A DNA stretch of 64,000 nt from Hydractinia symbiolongicarpus (lineage: Eukaryota > Cnidaria > Hydrozoa > Anthoathecata > Hydractiniidae). The translations under genes and the position numbers were made by a program. The stretch covers positions 3,038,001 through 3,102,000 of the forward strand of contig NC_079877.1 of the NCBI RefSeq assembly GCF_029227915.1. The letters are read 5' to 3'. Position 1 is the first letter of the stretch. Every line of letters starts with the position of its first letter. The notes beneath the pieces were generated by a model that was not told where the DNA came from, did no database searches, and saw only the letters and a program-made list of their open reading frames with translations. This document shows positions 24,975-38,400 of this stretch, in pieces.

Positions 24975-27900
24975 GACATGATTGCCGGAACTCGGTGATT
25001 ACACTGGGTGCTGTGGTAGCGCTTCATTTAAAAATTTAAATAAAAAAGTCATTTTTTACCGCGGGACCAATCCTAGCTGTTATCGCGCGCTGAAGAAATA
25101 GACACAGTTTCGAAAACAACATTTTAATAAGTTTCTAACGGCATCAGTCCGTTTGAGTGACAACGGTTGCGTCACATATTCGTCCCCAAATGTATTTAGG
25201 GATATTGTTCTGATAATACTAGGTTGTATTGCTTGTAACAGTGAAAGGATTGACTGTGGGACTTAATTGAACTAACTTTGGACTGTGACCTGATAAATGT
25301 GACAAATCAGGCAATTGGACCCCAAGAAATAACATTCCTCTTAATTTGACATGATTGCTGGAATTCAACTATTACAATGGGCGCTGTGGCAGGGCTTCAT
25401 TAAAACATTTAGATAAATAAGTCATATTTACTGTGGAACCAATTCTGGCCGTTAGCAGGCGCTGAATAAGTAGGAACAGTTTCAAAAACTACATTTCATT
25501 GACTTTTTAGCGGTATCAATCCGTTTGAGTTACAACGGTTGCGTCACATATTCGTCCCCACATGTATTTAGGGATATTTTTCTGATATTACTAGGTTGTA
25601 TTGCTTGTAACAGTGAAACGATTGACTGTGGGACTTAATTGAACTAACGTTGGACTGTGACCTGATAAATGTGATATATGGGGCAATTGGACCCGAAGAA
25701 ATAACATTCCTCTTAATTTGACATGATTGTTGGAATTCAATGATTACAATGGGCGCTGTGGTAGCGCTTCATTAAAAAATTTAGATAAATAAGTCATATT
25801 TACTGTGGGACCAATCCTGGCCGTTAACACGTGCTGAATAAGTAGGAACAGTTTCAAAAACTACATTTCATTGACTTTCTGGCGGTATCAATCCGTTTGA
25901 GTTACAACGGTTAAGTCACATATTCGTACCAACATGTATTTAGCGATATTTTATCGCTATTACTAGGTTGCATCGCTTTTAACAGTGAAACGATTGACTG
26001 TGGGACTTAATTGAACTGATTTTAGACTGTGACATTATAAATGTGATAAATGAGCCAATTGGTCTTCAAGGAATAACATTCTTCTCAATTTGACATGATT
26101 GCTGGAATTCAGCGATTATGTTAGGCTCTGTGGTAGCGCTTTATTTAAAAATTTAGATAAAAATGTCTTTTTTTTACTGTGGGACCAATCCTGGCCGTTA
26201 TCGCGCGCTGAAGAAATAGAGACAGTTTCAAAAACTACATTTCAATAAATTTCTAACGGTATCAGTCCGTTTGAGTCACAACGGTTGCGTCACATATTCG
26301 TCCCCACATGTATTTAGGAATATTTTTCTGATATTACTAGGTTGTATTGCTTGTAACAGTAAAACGATTGACTGTGGGACTTAATTGAGCTAACTTTGGA
26401 CTGTGACCTGATAAATGTGATAAATGGCGCAATTGGGCCCCAAGAAATAACATTCTTCTTAATTTTACATGTTTGCTGGAATTCAGCGATTATGTTAGGC
26501 TCTGTTGTAGCGCTTTATTTAAAAATTTAGATAAATAAGTCATTCTTTACTCTGGGACGAATCCTAGCCGTTATCGCCCGCTGAAGAAATAGCGACAGTT
26601 TCAAAAAATACAATTCATTGACTTTCTAACGGTATCACTCTGGTTGAGTTACAACGGTTGCGTCACATATTCGTCCCCAAATGTGTTTAGGGATGTTTTT
26701 CTGATATCACTAGGTTGTATCACTTTTAACAGTGAAACGATTGACTTTGGCACTTAAATGAACTGATTTTGGACTGTGATCTTATAAATGTGATAAATGA
26801 GCCAAGTGGACTCCCACAAATAACATTCCTCTTAATTTTACATGTTTGCTGGAATTCAACGATTACAATGGGCGCTGTGGTAGCGCTTCATTAAAAAATT
26901 TAGATAAATAAGTCATATTTACTGTAGGACCAATCCTGGCCGTTAACACGCGCTGAATAAGTAGGAACAGATTCAAAAACTACATTTCATTGACTTTCTA
27001 GCGGTATCAATCCGTTTGAGTTACAACGGTTGCGTCACATATTCGTACCAACATGTATTTAGCGATATTTTATCGCTATTACTAGGTTGCATCGCTTTTA
27101 ACAGTGAAACGATTGACTGTGGGACTTAATTGAACTGATTTTGGACTGTGACCTTATAAATGTGAGAAATGAGCCAATTGGTCTCCAAGGAATAACATTC
27201 TTCTCAATTTGACATGATTGCTGGAATTCAGCGATTATGTTAGGCTCTGTGGTAGCGCTTTATTTAAAAATTTAGATAAAAATGTCTTTTTTTTACTGTG
27301 GGACCAATCCTGGCCGTTATCGCGCGCTGAAGAAATAGAGACAGTTTCAAAAACTACATTTCAATAAATTTCTAACGGTATCAGTCCGTTTGAGTCACAA
27401 CGGTTGAGTCACATATTCGTCCCCACATGTATTTAGGAATATTTTTCTGATATTACTAGGTTGTATTGCTTGTAACAGTAAAACGATTGACTGTGGGACT
27501 TGATTGAGCTAACTTTGGACTGTGACCTGATAAATGTGATAAATGGGGCAATTGGGCCCCAAGAAATAACATTCTTCTTAATTTTACATGTTTGCTGGAA
27601 TTCAGCGATTATGTTAGGCTCTGTTGTAGCGCTTTATTTAAAAATTTAGATAAATAAGTCATTCTTTACTCTGGGACGAATCCTAGCCGTTATCGCCCGC
27701 TGAAGAAATAGCGACAGTTTCAAAAAATACAATTCATTGACTTTCTAACGGCTTCACTCTGGTTGAGTTACAACGGTTGCGTCACATATTCGTCCCCAAA
27801 TGTATTTAGGGATGTTTTTCTGATATCACTAGGTTGTATCACTTTTAACAGTGAAACGATTGACTTTGGCACTTAAATGAACTGATTTTGGACTGTGATC

Positions 27901-28329
27901 TTATAAATGTGATAAATGAGCCAAGTGGACTCCCACAAATAACATTCCTCTTAATTTTACATGTTTGCTGGAATTCAACGATTACAATGGGCGCTGTGGT
28001 AGCGCTTCATTAAAAAATTTAGATAAATAAGTCATATTTACTGTAGGACCAATCCTGGCCGTTAACACGCGCTGAATAAGTAGGAACAGATTCAAAAACT
28101 ACATTTCATTGACTTTCTAGCGGTATCAATCCGTTTGAGTTACAACGGTTGCGTCACATATTCGTACCAACATGTATTTAGCGATATTTTATCGCTATTA
28201 CTAGGTTGCATCGCTTTTAACAGTGAAACGATTGACTGTGGGACTTAATTGAACTGATTTTGGACTGTGACCTTATAAATGTGAGAAATGAGCCAATTGG
28301 TCTCCAAGGAATAACATTCTTGTTAATTT
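24975..28329 (+). repeat. A-E-F-G-H-I then G-H-I (trimer duplicated, 1,119 bp)
   Basis: Starts are 24975, 25348, 25720, 26092, 26466, 26839, 27211, 27585 and 27958. The first six match 12309-14544 at an offset of 12,666. The G-H-I trimer 26092-27210 is then repeated at 27211-28329, both exactly 1,119 bp. This insertion explains why the following C'/D chimera is offset by 13,785 from its partner at 14545. Confidence 0.88.
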
Positions 28330-30196
28330 GACATGATTGCTGGAATTCAGCGATAATATTAGGCTCTGTGGTAGCGCTTTATTTAAAAATTTAGATAAAA
28401 AAGTCTTTTTTTTACTGTGGGACCAATCCGGGCCGTTAGCAGACGCTGAATAAACAGGAACAGTTTCAAAAACTACATTTCAAGGAATTTCTAACGGTGT
28501 CAGTCCGATTTAGTCACAACGGTTGCGTCACATATTCGTCCCCACATGTATTTAGGGATATTTATCTGATATTACTAGGTTGTATCGCTTTCAACAGTGA
28601 AACGATTGGCTGTGGGACTTAAATGAACTGACTTTGGGCTGTGACCTTGTGAATGTGATAAGTAAGCCAACTGGACCCCTAGAAATAACATTATTCTTAA
28701 TTTGACATGATTGCCGGAACTCGGTGATTACACTGGGTGCTGTGATAGCGCTTCATTTAAAAATTTAAATAAAAAAGTAATTTTTTACCGCGGGACCAAT
28801 CCTAGCCGTTATCGCGCGCTGAAGAAATAGACACAGTTTCGAAAACAACATTTTAATGAGTTTCTAACGGTATCAGTCCGTTTGAGTGACAACGGTTGCG
28901 TCACATATTCGTCCCCAAATGTATTTAGGGATATTTATCTGATATTACTAGGTTGCATCGCTTTTAACAGTGAAACGATTGACTGTGGGACATAATTGAA
29001 CTGATTTTAGACTGCGACCTTATAAATGTGATAAATGAGCCAATTGGTCTCCAAGAAATAACATTCTTGTTAATTTGACATGATTGCTGGAATTCAGCGA
29101 TAATATTAGGCTCTCTGGTAGCGCTTTATTTAAAAATTTAGATAAAAAAGTCTTTTTTTTACTGTGGGACCAATCCTGGCCGTTAGCAGGCGCTGAATAA
29201 ACAGGAACAGTTTCAAAAACTACATTTCAATGAATTTCTAACGGTGTCAGTCCGTTTTAGTCACAACGGTTACGTCACATATTCGTCCCCAAATGTATTT
29301 AGGGATATTTATCTGATATTACTAGGTTGCATCGCTTTTAACAGTGAAACGATTGACTGTGGGACATAATTGAACTGATTTTAGACTGCGACCTTATAAA
29401 TGTGATAAATGAGCCAATTGGTCTCCAAGAAATAACATTCTTGTTAATTTGACATGATTGCTGGAATTCAGCGATAATATTAGGCTCTCTGGTAGCGCTT
29501 TATTTAAAAATTTAGATAAAAAAGTCTTTTTTTTACTGTGGGACCAATCCTGGCCGTTAGCAGGCGCTGAATAAACAGGAACAGTTTCAAAAACTACATT
29601 TCAATGAATTTCTAACGGTGTCAGTCCGTTTTAGTCACAACGGTTACGTCACATATTCGTCCCCACATGAATTTAGGGATATTTTTCTGATATTATTAGG
29701 TTGTATTGCTTGTAACAGTAAAACGATTGACTGTGGGACTTAATTGAACTAACTTTGGACTGTGACCTGCTAAATGTGATAAATGAGGCAATTGGTCTCC
29801 AAGGAAAAACATTCTTCTTAATTTGACATGATTGCTGGAATTCAGCGATAACATTAGGCTCTGTGGTAGCACTTTATTAAAAAATTTAGATAAAAAAGTA
29901 TTTTTTACTGTGGGACCCATCCTGTCCGTTATCGCACGCTGAAGAAATAGACACAGTTTCAAAAACTACATTTCAATGAATTTCTAACGCTATCAGTCCA
30001 TTTGAGTTACAACAGTTGCGTCACATATTCGTCCCCACATGTATTTAGGGATATTTATCTGATATTACTAGGTTGTATCGCTTTCAACAGTGAAACGATT
30101 GGCCTTGGGACTTAAATGAACTGATTTTGGGCCGTGACCTTGTGAATGTGATAAGTAAGCCAACTGGACCCCTAGAAATAACATTATTCTTAATTT
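28330..30196 (+). repeat. C'/D-A*-C*-C-D segment with duplicated C
   Basis: Starts are 28330, 28704, 29077, 29451 and 29825. Monomer 28704 is A on the left. From about 28925 it takes a tail reading gatatttatctg, gcatcgcttttaac, gggacataattg and gactgcgacc. Monomer 29077 is C on the left and has the same tail. The stretch from the A*/tail switch to the C*/tail switch is therefore a tandem duplication of one 374-bp monomer that is out of phase with the gacatg start. Confidence 0.82.
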
Positions 30197-32435
30197 GACA
30201 TGATTGCCGGAACTCGGTGATTACACTGGGTGCTGTGGTAGCGCTTCATTTAAAAATTTAAATAAAAAAGTAATTTTTTACCGCAGGACCAATCCTAGCC
30301 GTTATCGCGCGCTGAAGAAATAGACACAGTTTCGAAAACAACATTTTAATGAGTTTCTAACGGTATCAGTCCGTTTGAGTGACAACGGTTGCGTCACATA
30401 TTCGTGCCCAAATGTATTTAGGGATATTGTTCTGATATTACTAGGTTGTATTGCTTGTAACAGTGAAAGGATTGACTGTGGGACTTAATTGAACTAACTT
30501 TGGACTGTGACCTGATAAATGTGATAAATGAGGCAATTGGTCTCGGAGGAATAACATTCTTCTTAATTTGACAGGATTACTGGAATTCAGTGATAACATT
30601 AGGCTCTGTGGTAGCGCTTTATTTAAAAATTTAGATAAAAAAGTCTTTTTTTTACTGTGGGACCCATCCTGTCCGTTATCGCGCGCTGAAGAAATAGAGA
30701 CAGTTTCAAAAACTACATTTCAATGAATTTCTAACGGTATCAGCTCGTTTGAGTTACAACGGTTGCGTCACATATTCGTACCAACATGTATTTAGCGATA
30801 TTTTATCGCTATTACTAGGTTGCATCGCTTTTAACAGTGAAACGATTGACTGTGGGACTTAATTGAACTGGTTTTAGACTGTGACCTTATAAATGTGATA
30901 AATGAGCCAATTGGTCTCCAAGAAATAACATTCTTGTTAATTTGACATGATTGCTGGAACTCAGCGATAATATTAGGCTCTCTGGTAGCGCTTTATTTAA
31001 AAATTTAGATAAAAAAGTCTTTTTTTACTGTGGGACCAATCCTGGCCGTTAGCAGGCGCTGAATAAACAGGAACAGTTTCAAAAACTACATTTCAATGAA
31101 TTTCTAACGGTGTCAGTCCGTTTTAGTCACAACGGTTACGTCACATATTCGTCCCCACATGAATTTAGGGATATTTTTCTGATATTACTAGGTTGTATTG
31201 CTTGTAACAGTAAAACGATTGACTGTGGGACTTAATTGAACTAACTTTGGACTGTGACCTGCTAAATGTGATAAATGAGGCAATTGGTCTCCAAGGAAAA
31301 ACATTCTTCTTAATTTGACATGATTGCCGGAACTCGGTGATTACACTGGGTGCTGTGGTAGCGCTTCATTTAAAAATTTAAATAAAAAAGTAATTTTTTA
31401 CCGCGGGACCAATCCTAGCCGTTATCGCGCGCTGAAGAAATAGACACAGTTTCGAAAACAACATTTTAATGAGTTTCTAACGGTATCAGTCTGTTTGAGT
31501 GACAACGGTTGCGTCACATATTCGTCCCCAAATGTATTTAGGGATATTGTTCTGATATTACTAGGTTGTATTGCTTGTAACAGTGAAAGGATTGACTGTG
31601 GGACTTAATTGAACTAACTTTGGACTGTGACCTGATAAATGTGATAAATGAGGCAATTGGTCTCGGAGGAATAACATTCTTCTTAATTTGACATGATTAC
31701 TGGAATTCAGTGATAACATTAGGCTCTGTGGTAGCGCTTTATTTAAAAATTTAGATAAAAAAGTCTTTTTTTTACTGTGGGACCCATCCTGTCCGTTATC
31801 GCGCGCTGAAGAAATAGAGACAGTTTCAAAAACTGCATTTCAATGAATTTCTAACGGTATCAGCTCGTTTGAGTTACAACGGTTGCGTCACATATTCGTA
31901 CCAACATGTATTTAGCGATATTTTATCGCTATTACTAGGTTGCATCGCTTTTAACAGTGAAACGATTGACTGTGGGACTTAATTGAACTAACTTTGGACT
32001 GTGACCTGCTAAATGTGATAAATGAGGCAATTGGTCTCCAAGGAAAAACATTCTTCTTAATTTGACATGATTGCTGGAATTCAGCGATAACATTAGGCTC
32101 TGTGGTAGCACTTTATTAAAAAATTTAGATAAAAAAGTATTTTTTACTGTGGGACCCATCCTGTCCGTTATCGCACGCTGAAGAAATAGACACAGTTTCA
32201 AAAACTACATTTCAATGAATTTCTAACGCTATCAGTCCATTTGAGTTACAACAGTTGCGTCACATATTCGTCCCCACATGTATTTAGGGATATTTATCTG
32301 ATATTACTAGGTTGTATCGCTTTCAACAGTGAAACGATTGGCTGTGGGACTTAAATGAACTGATTTTGGGCCGTGACCTTGTGAATGTGATAAGTAAGCC
32401 AACTGGACCCCTAGAAATAACATTATTCTTAATTT
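30197..32435 (+). repeat. A-B-C and A-B/C-D trimers
   Basis: Starts are 30197, 30570, 30944, then 31317, 31690 and 32064. C at 30944 is followed directly by A, with the switch close to 31325 (ttgacatgattgccgg), so D is absent. In 31690 the B part runs through the dyad and the C tail starts only after gactgtgggacttaatt. The switch is therefore later than in the B/C chimeras at 17904 and 19023, so this is a separate event. Confidence 0.85.
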
Positions 32436-33927
32436 GACATGATTGCCGGAACTCGGTGATTACACTGGGTGCTGTGGTAGCGCTTCATTTAAAAATTTAA
32501 ATAAAAAAGTAATTTTTTACCGCAGGACCAATCCTAGCCGTTATCGCGCGCTGAAGAAATAGACACAGTTTCGAAAACAACATTTTAATGAGTTTCTAAC
32601 GGTATCAGTCCGTTTGAGTGACAACGGTTGCGTCACATATTCGTCCCCAAATGTATTTAGGGATATTGTTCTGATATTACTAGGTTGTATTGCTTGTAAC
32701 AGTGAAAGGATTGACTGTGGGACTTAATTGAACTAACTTTGGACTGTGACCTGATAAATGTGATAAATGAGGCAATTGGTCTCGGAGGAATAACATTCTT
32801 CTTAATTTGACATGATTACTGGAATTCAGTGATAACATTAGGCTCTGTGGTAGCGCTTTATTTAAAAATTTAGATAAAAAAGTCTTTTTTTTACTGTGGG
32901 ACCCATCCTGTCCGTTATCGCGCGCTGAAGAAATAGAGACAGTTTCAAAAACTGCATTTCAATGAATTTCTAACGGTATCAGCTCGTTTGAGTTACAACG
33001 GTTGCGTCACATATTCGTACCAACATGTATTTAGCGATATTTTATCGCTATTACTAGGTTGCATCGCTTTTAACAGTGAAACGATTGACTGTGGGACTTA
33101 ATTGAACTGGTTTTAGACTGTGACCTTATAAATGTGATAAATGAGCCAATTGGTCTCCAAGAAATAACATTCTTGTTAATTTGACATGATTGCTGGAACT
33201 CAGCGATAATATTAGGCTCTCTTGTAGCGCTTTATTTAAAAATTTAGATAAAAAAGTCTTTTTATACTGTGGGACCAATCCTGGCCGTTAGCAGGCACTG
33301 AATAAACAGGAACAGTTTCAAAAACTACATTTCAATGAATTTCTAACGGTGTCAGTCCGTTTTAGTCACAACGGTTACGTCACATATTCGTCCCCACATG
33401 AATTTAGGGATATTTTTCTGATATTACTAGGTTGTATTGCTTGTAACAGTAAAACGATTGACTGTGGGACTTAATTGAACTAACTTTGGACTGTGACCTG
33501 CTAAATGTGATAAATGAGGCAATTGGTCTCCAAGGAAAAACATTCTTCTTAATTTGACATGATTGCTGGAATTCAGCGATAACATTAGGCTCTGTGGTAG
33601 CACTTTATTAAAAAATTTAGATAAAAAAGTATTTTTTACTGTGGGACCCATCCTGTCCGTTATCGCACGCTGAAGTAATAGACACAGTTTCAAAAACTAC
33701 ATTTCAATGAATTTCTAACGCTATCAGTCCATTTGAGTTACAACGGTTGCGTCACATATTCGTCCCCACATGTATTTAGGGATATTTATCTGATATTACT
33801 AGGTTGTATCGCTTTCAACAGTGAAACGATTGGCTGTGGGACTTAAATGAACTAATTTTGGGCTGTGACCTTGTGAATGTGATAAGTAAGCCAACTGGAC
33901 CCCTAGAAATAACATTATTCTTAATTT
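32436..33927 (+). repeat. HOR: A-B-C-D tetramer (1,492 bp)
   Basis: Starts are 32436, 32809, 33183 and 33556. This is a complete tetramer of the kind seen at 5599-8582. The C monomer has attgctggaactcagcg, losing the EcoRI site, and a shorter T run (gtctttttatactg). Confidence 0.88.
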
Positions 33928-36900
33928 GACATGATTGCCGGAACTCGGTGATTACACTGGGTGCTGTGGTAGCGCTTCATTTAAAAATTTAAATAAAAAA
34001 GTAATTTTTTACCGCGGGACCAATCCTAGCCGTTATCGCGCGCTGAAGAAATAGACACAGTTTCGAAAACAACATTTTAATGAGTTTCTAACGGTATCAG
34101 TCTGTTTGAGTGACAACGGTTGCGTCACATATTCGTCCCCAAATGTATTTAGGGATATTGTTCTGATATTACTAGGTTGTATTGCTTGTAACAGTGAAAG
34201 GATTGACTGTGGGACTTAATTGAACTAACTTTGGACTGTGACCTGATAAATGTGATAAATCAGGCAATTGGACCCCAAGAAATAACATTCCTCTTAATTT
34301 GACATGATTGCTGGAATTCAACGATTACAATGGGCGCTGTGGCAGGGCTTCATTAAAACATTTAGATAAATAAGTCATATTTACTGTGGAACCAATTCTG
34401 GCCGTTAGCAGGCGCTGAATAAGTAGGAACAGTTTCAAAAACTACATTTCATTGACTTTTTCTAGCGGTATCAATCCGTTTGAGTTACAACGGTTGCGTC
34501 ACATATTCGTCCCCACATGTATTTAGGGATATTTTTCTGATATCACTAGGTTGTATTGCTTGTAACAGTGAAACGATTGACTGTGGGACTTAATTGAACT
34601 AACTTTGGACTGTGACCTGATAAATGTGATATATGGGGCAATTGGACCCGAAGAAATAACATTCCTCTTAATTTGACATGATTGTTGGAATTTAATGATT
34701 ACAATGGGCGCTGTGGTAGCGCTTCATTAAAAAATTTAGATAAATAAGTCATATTTACTGTGGGACCAATCCTGGCCGTTAACACGTGCTGAATAAGTAG
34801 GAGCAGTTTCAAAAACTACATTTCATTGACTTTCTAGCGGTATCAATCCGTTTGAGTTACAACGGTTACGTCACATATTCGTACCAACATGTATTTAGCG
34901 ATATTTTATCGCTATTACTAGGTTGCATCGCTTTTAACAGTGAAACGATTGACTGTGGGACTTAATTGAACTGATTTTAGACTGTGACATTATAAATGTG
35001 ATAAATGAGCCAATTGGTCTTCAAGGAATGACATTCTTCTCAATTTGACATGATTGCTGGAATTCAGCGTTTATGTTAGGCTCTGTGGAAGCGCTTTATT
35101 TAAAAATTTAGATAAAAATGTCTTTTTTTTACTGTGGGACCAATCCTGGCCGTTATCGCGCGCTGAAGAAATAGAGACAGTTTCAAAAACTACATTTCAA
35201 TAAATTTCTAACGGTATCAGTCCGTTTGAGTCACAACGGTTGCGTCACATATTCGTCCCCACATGTATTTAGGAATATTTTTCTGATATTACTAGGTTGT
35301 ATTGCTTGTAACAGTAAAACGATTGACTGTGGGACTTAATTGAGCTAACTTTGGACTGTGACCTGATAAATGTGATAAATGGGGCAATTGGGCCCCAAGA
35401 AATAACATTCTTCTTAATTTTACATGTTTGCTGGAATTCAACGATTACAATGGGCGCTGTGGTAGCGCTTCATTAAAAAAATTAGATAAATAAGTCATAT
35501 TTACTGTAGGACCAATCCTGGCCGTTAACACGCGCTGAATAAGTAGGAACAGATTCAAAAACTACATTTCATTGACTTTCTAGCGGTATTAATCCGTTTG
35601 AGTTACAACGGTTGCGTCACATATTTGTACCAACATGTATTTAGCGATTATTTATCGCTATTACTAGGTTGCATCGCTTTTAACAGTGAAACGATTGACT
35701 GTGGGACTTAATTGAACTGATTTTAGACTGTGACCTTATAAATGTGATAAATGAGCCAATTGGTCTCCAAGGAATTACATTCTTGTTAATTTGACATGAT
35801 TGCTGGAATTCAGCGATAATATTAGGCTCTGTGGTAGCGCTTTATTTAAAAATTTAGATAAAAAAATCTTTTTTTTACTGTGGGACCAATCCGGGCCGTT
35901 AGCAGACGCTGAATAAACAGGAACAGTTTCAAAAACTACATTTCAAGGAATTTCTAACGGTGTCAGTCCGATTAAGTCACAACGGTTACGTCACATATTC
36001 GTCCCCACATGAATTTAGGGATATTTTTCTGATATTACTAGGTTGTATTGCTTGTAACAGTAAAACGATTGACTGTGGGACTTAATTGAACTAACTTTGG
36101 ACTGTGACCTCCTAAATGTAATAAATGAGGCAATTGGTCTCCAAGGAAAAACAATCTTCTTAATTTGACATGATTGCTGGAATTCAGCGATAACATTAGG
36201 CTCTGTGGTAGCGCTTTATTAAAAAATTTAGATAAAAAAGTATTTTTTACTGTGGGACCCATCCTGTCCGTTATTGCACGCTGAAGAAATAGACGCAGTT
36301 TCAAAAACTACATTTCAATGAATTTTTAACGCTATCAGTCCATTTGAGTTACAACGGTTGCGTCACATATTCGTCCCCACATGTATTTAGGGATATTTAT
36401 CTGATATTACTAGGTTGTATCGCTTTCAACAGTGAAACGATTGGCTGTGGGACTTAAATGAAATGATTTTGGGCTGTGACCTTATGAATGTGATAAGTGA
36501 GCCAACTGGACCCCTAGAAATAACATTATTCTTAATTTGACATGATTGCCGGAACTCGGTGATTACACTGGGTGCTGTGGTAGCGCTTCATTTAAAAATT
36601 TAAATAAAAAAGTCATTTTTTACCGCGGGACCAATCCTAGCCGTTATCGCGCGCTGAAGAAATAGACACAGTTTCGAAAACAACATTTTAATAAGTTTCT
36701 AACGGCATCAGTCCTTTGAGCGACAATGGTTGCGTCACATATTCGTCCCCAAATGTATTTAGGGATATTGTTCTGATATTACTAGGTTGTATTGCTTGTA
36801 ACAGTGAAAGGATTGACTGTGGGACTTAATTGAACTAACTTTGGACTGTGACCTGATAAATGTGATAAATCAGGCAATTGGACCCCAAGAAATAACATTC

Positions 36901-38400
36901 CTCTTAATTTGACATGATTGCTGGAATTCAACGATTACAATGGGCGCTGTGGCAGGGCTTCATTAAAACATTTAGATAAATAAGTCATATTTACTGTAGG
37001 ACCAATCCTGGCCGTTAACACGCGCTGAATAAGTAGGAACAGATTCAAAAACTACATTTCATTGACTTTCTAGCGGTATCAATCCGTTTGAGTTACAACG
37101 GTTGCGTCACATATTCGTCCCCACATGTATTTAGGGATATTTTTCTGATATTACTAGGTTGTATTGCTTGTAACAGTAAAACGATTGACTGCGGGACTTA
37201 ATTGAGCTAACTTTGGACTGTGACCTGATAAATGTGATAAATGGGGCAATTGGGCCCCAAGAAATAACATTCTTCTTAATTTTACATGTTTGCTGGAATT
37301 CAACGATTACAATGGGCGCTGTGGTAGCGCTTCATTAAAAAAATTAGATAAATAAGTCATATTTACTGTAGGACCAATCCTGGCCGTTAACACGCGCTGA
37401 ATAAGTAGGAACAGATTCAAAAACTACATTTCATTGACTTTCTAGCGGTATCAATCCGTTTGAGTTACAACGGTTGCGTCACATATTTGTACCAACATGT
37501 ATTTAGCGATATTTTATCGCTATTACTAGGTTGCATCGCTTTTAACAGTGAAACGATTGACTGTGGGACTTAATTGAACTGATTTTAGACTGTGACCTTA
37601 TAAATGTGATAAATGAGCCAATTGGTCTCCAAGGAATAACATTCTTGTTAATTTGACATGATTGCTGGAATTCAGCGATAATATTAGGCTCTGTGGTAGC
37701 GCTTTATTTAAAAATTTAGATAAAAAAGTCTTTTTTTTACTGTGGGACCAATCCGGGCCGTTAGCAGACGCTGAATAAACAGGAACAGTTTCAAAAACTA
37801 CATTTCAAGGAATTTCTAACGGTGTCAGTCCGATTTAGTCACAACGGTTACGTCACATATTCGTCCCCACATGAATTTAGGGATATTTTTCTGATATTAC
37901 TAGGTTGTATTGCTTGTAACAGTAAAACGATTGACTGTGGGACTTAATTGAACTAACTTTGGACTGTGACCTCCTAAATGTAATAAATGAGGCAATTGGT
38001 CTCCAAGGAAAAACATTCTTCTTAATTTGACATGATTGCTGGAATTCAGCGATAACATTAGGCTCTGTGGTAGCGCTTTATTAAAAAATTTAGATAAAAA
38101 AGTATTTTTTACTGTGGGACCCATCCTGTCCGTTATCGCACGCTGAAGAAATAGACGCAGTTTCAAAAACTACATTTCAATGAATTTTTAACGCTATCAG
38201 TCCATTTGAGTTACAACGGTTGCGTCACATATTCGTCCCCACATGTATTTAGGGATATTTATCTGATATTACTAGGTTGTATCGCTTTCAACAGTGAAAC
38301 GATTGGCTGTGGGACTTAAATGAACTGATTTTGGGCTGTGACCTTATGAATGTGATAAGTGAGCCAACTGGACCCCTAGAAATAACATTATTCTTAATTT
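33928..38400 (+). repeat. A-E-F-G-I-C'-D heptamer, then A-E/I-I-C'-D pentamer
   Basis: The heptamer starts at 33928, 34301, 34675, 35047, 35421, 35793 and 36167 (2,611 bp). The pentamer starts at 36539, 36911, 37283, 37655 and 38029 (1,862 bp). E at 34301 has two extra T bases (gactttttctagcgg). Monomer 36911 is E at the left, I in the middle (tactgtagg, cagattcaaaaac) and G-like at the right (tccccacatg, gactgcggg, gagctaac), a three-part mosaic. The dyad in I at 35643-35659 is altered to agcgattatttatcgct. Confidence 0.85.

Noticed and set aside
34860-34930. The dyad as an intrinsic (rho-independent) terminator
   Set aside because: The arms are AT-rich with a 3-base loop and no T run follows on either strand at the right place. 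The sequence also looks eukaryotic, where such terminators are not expected.
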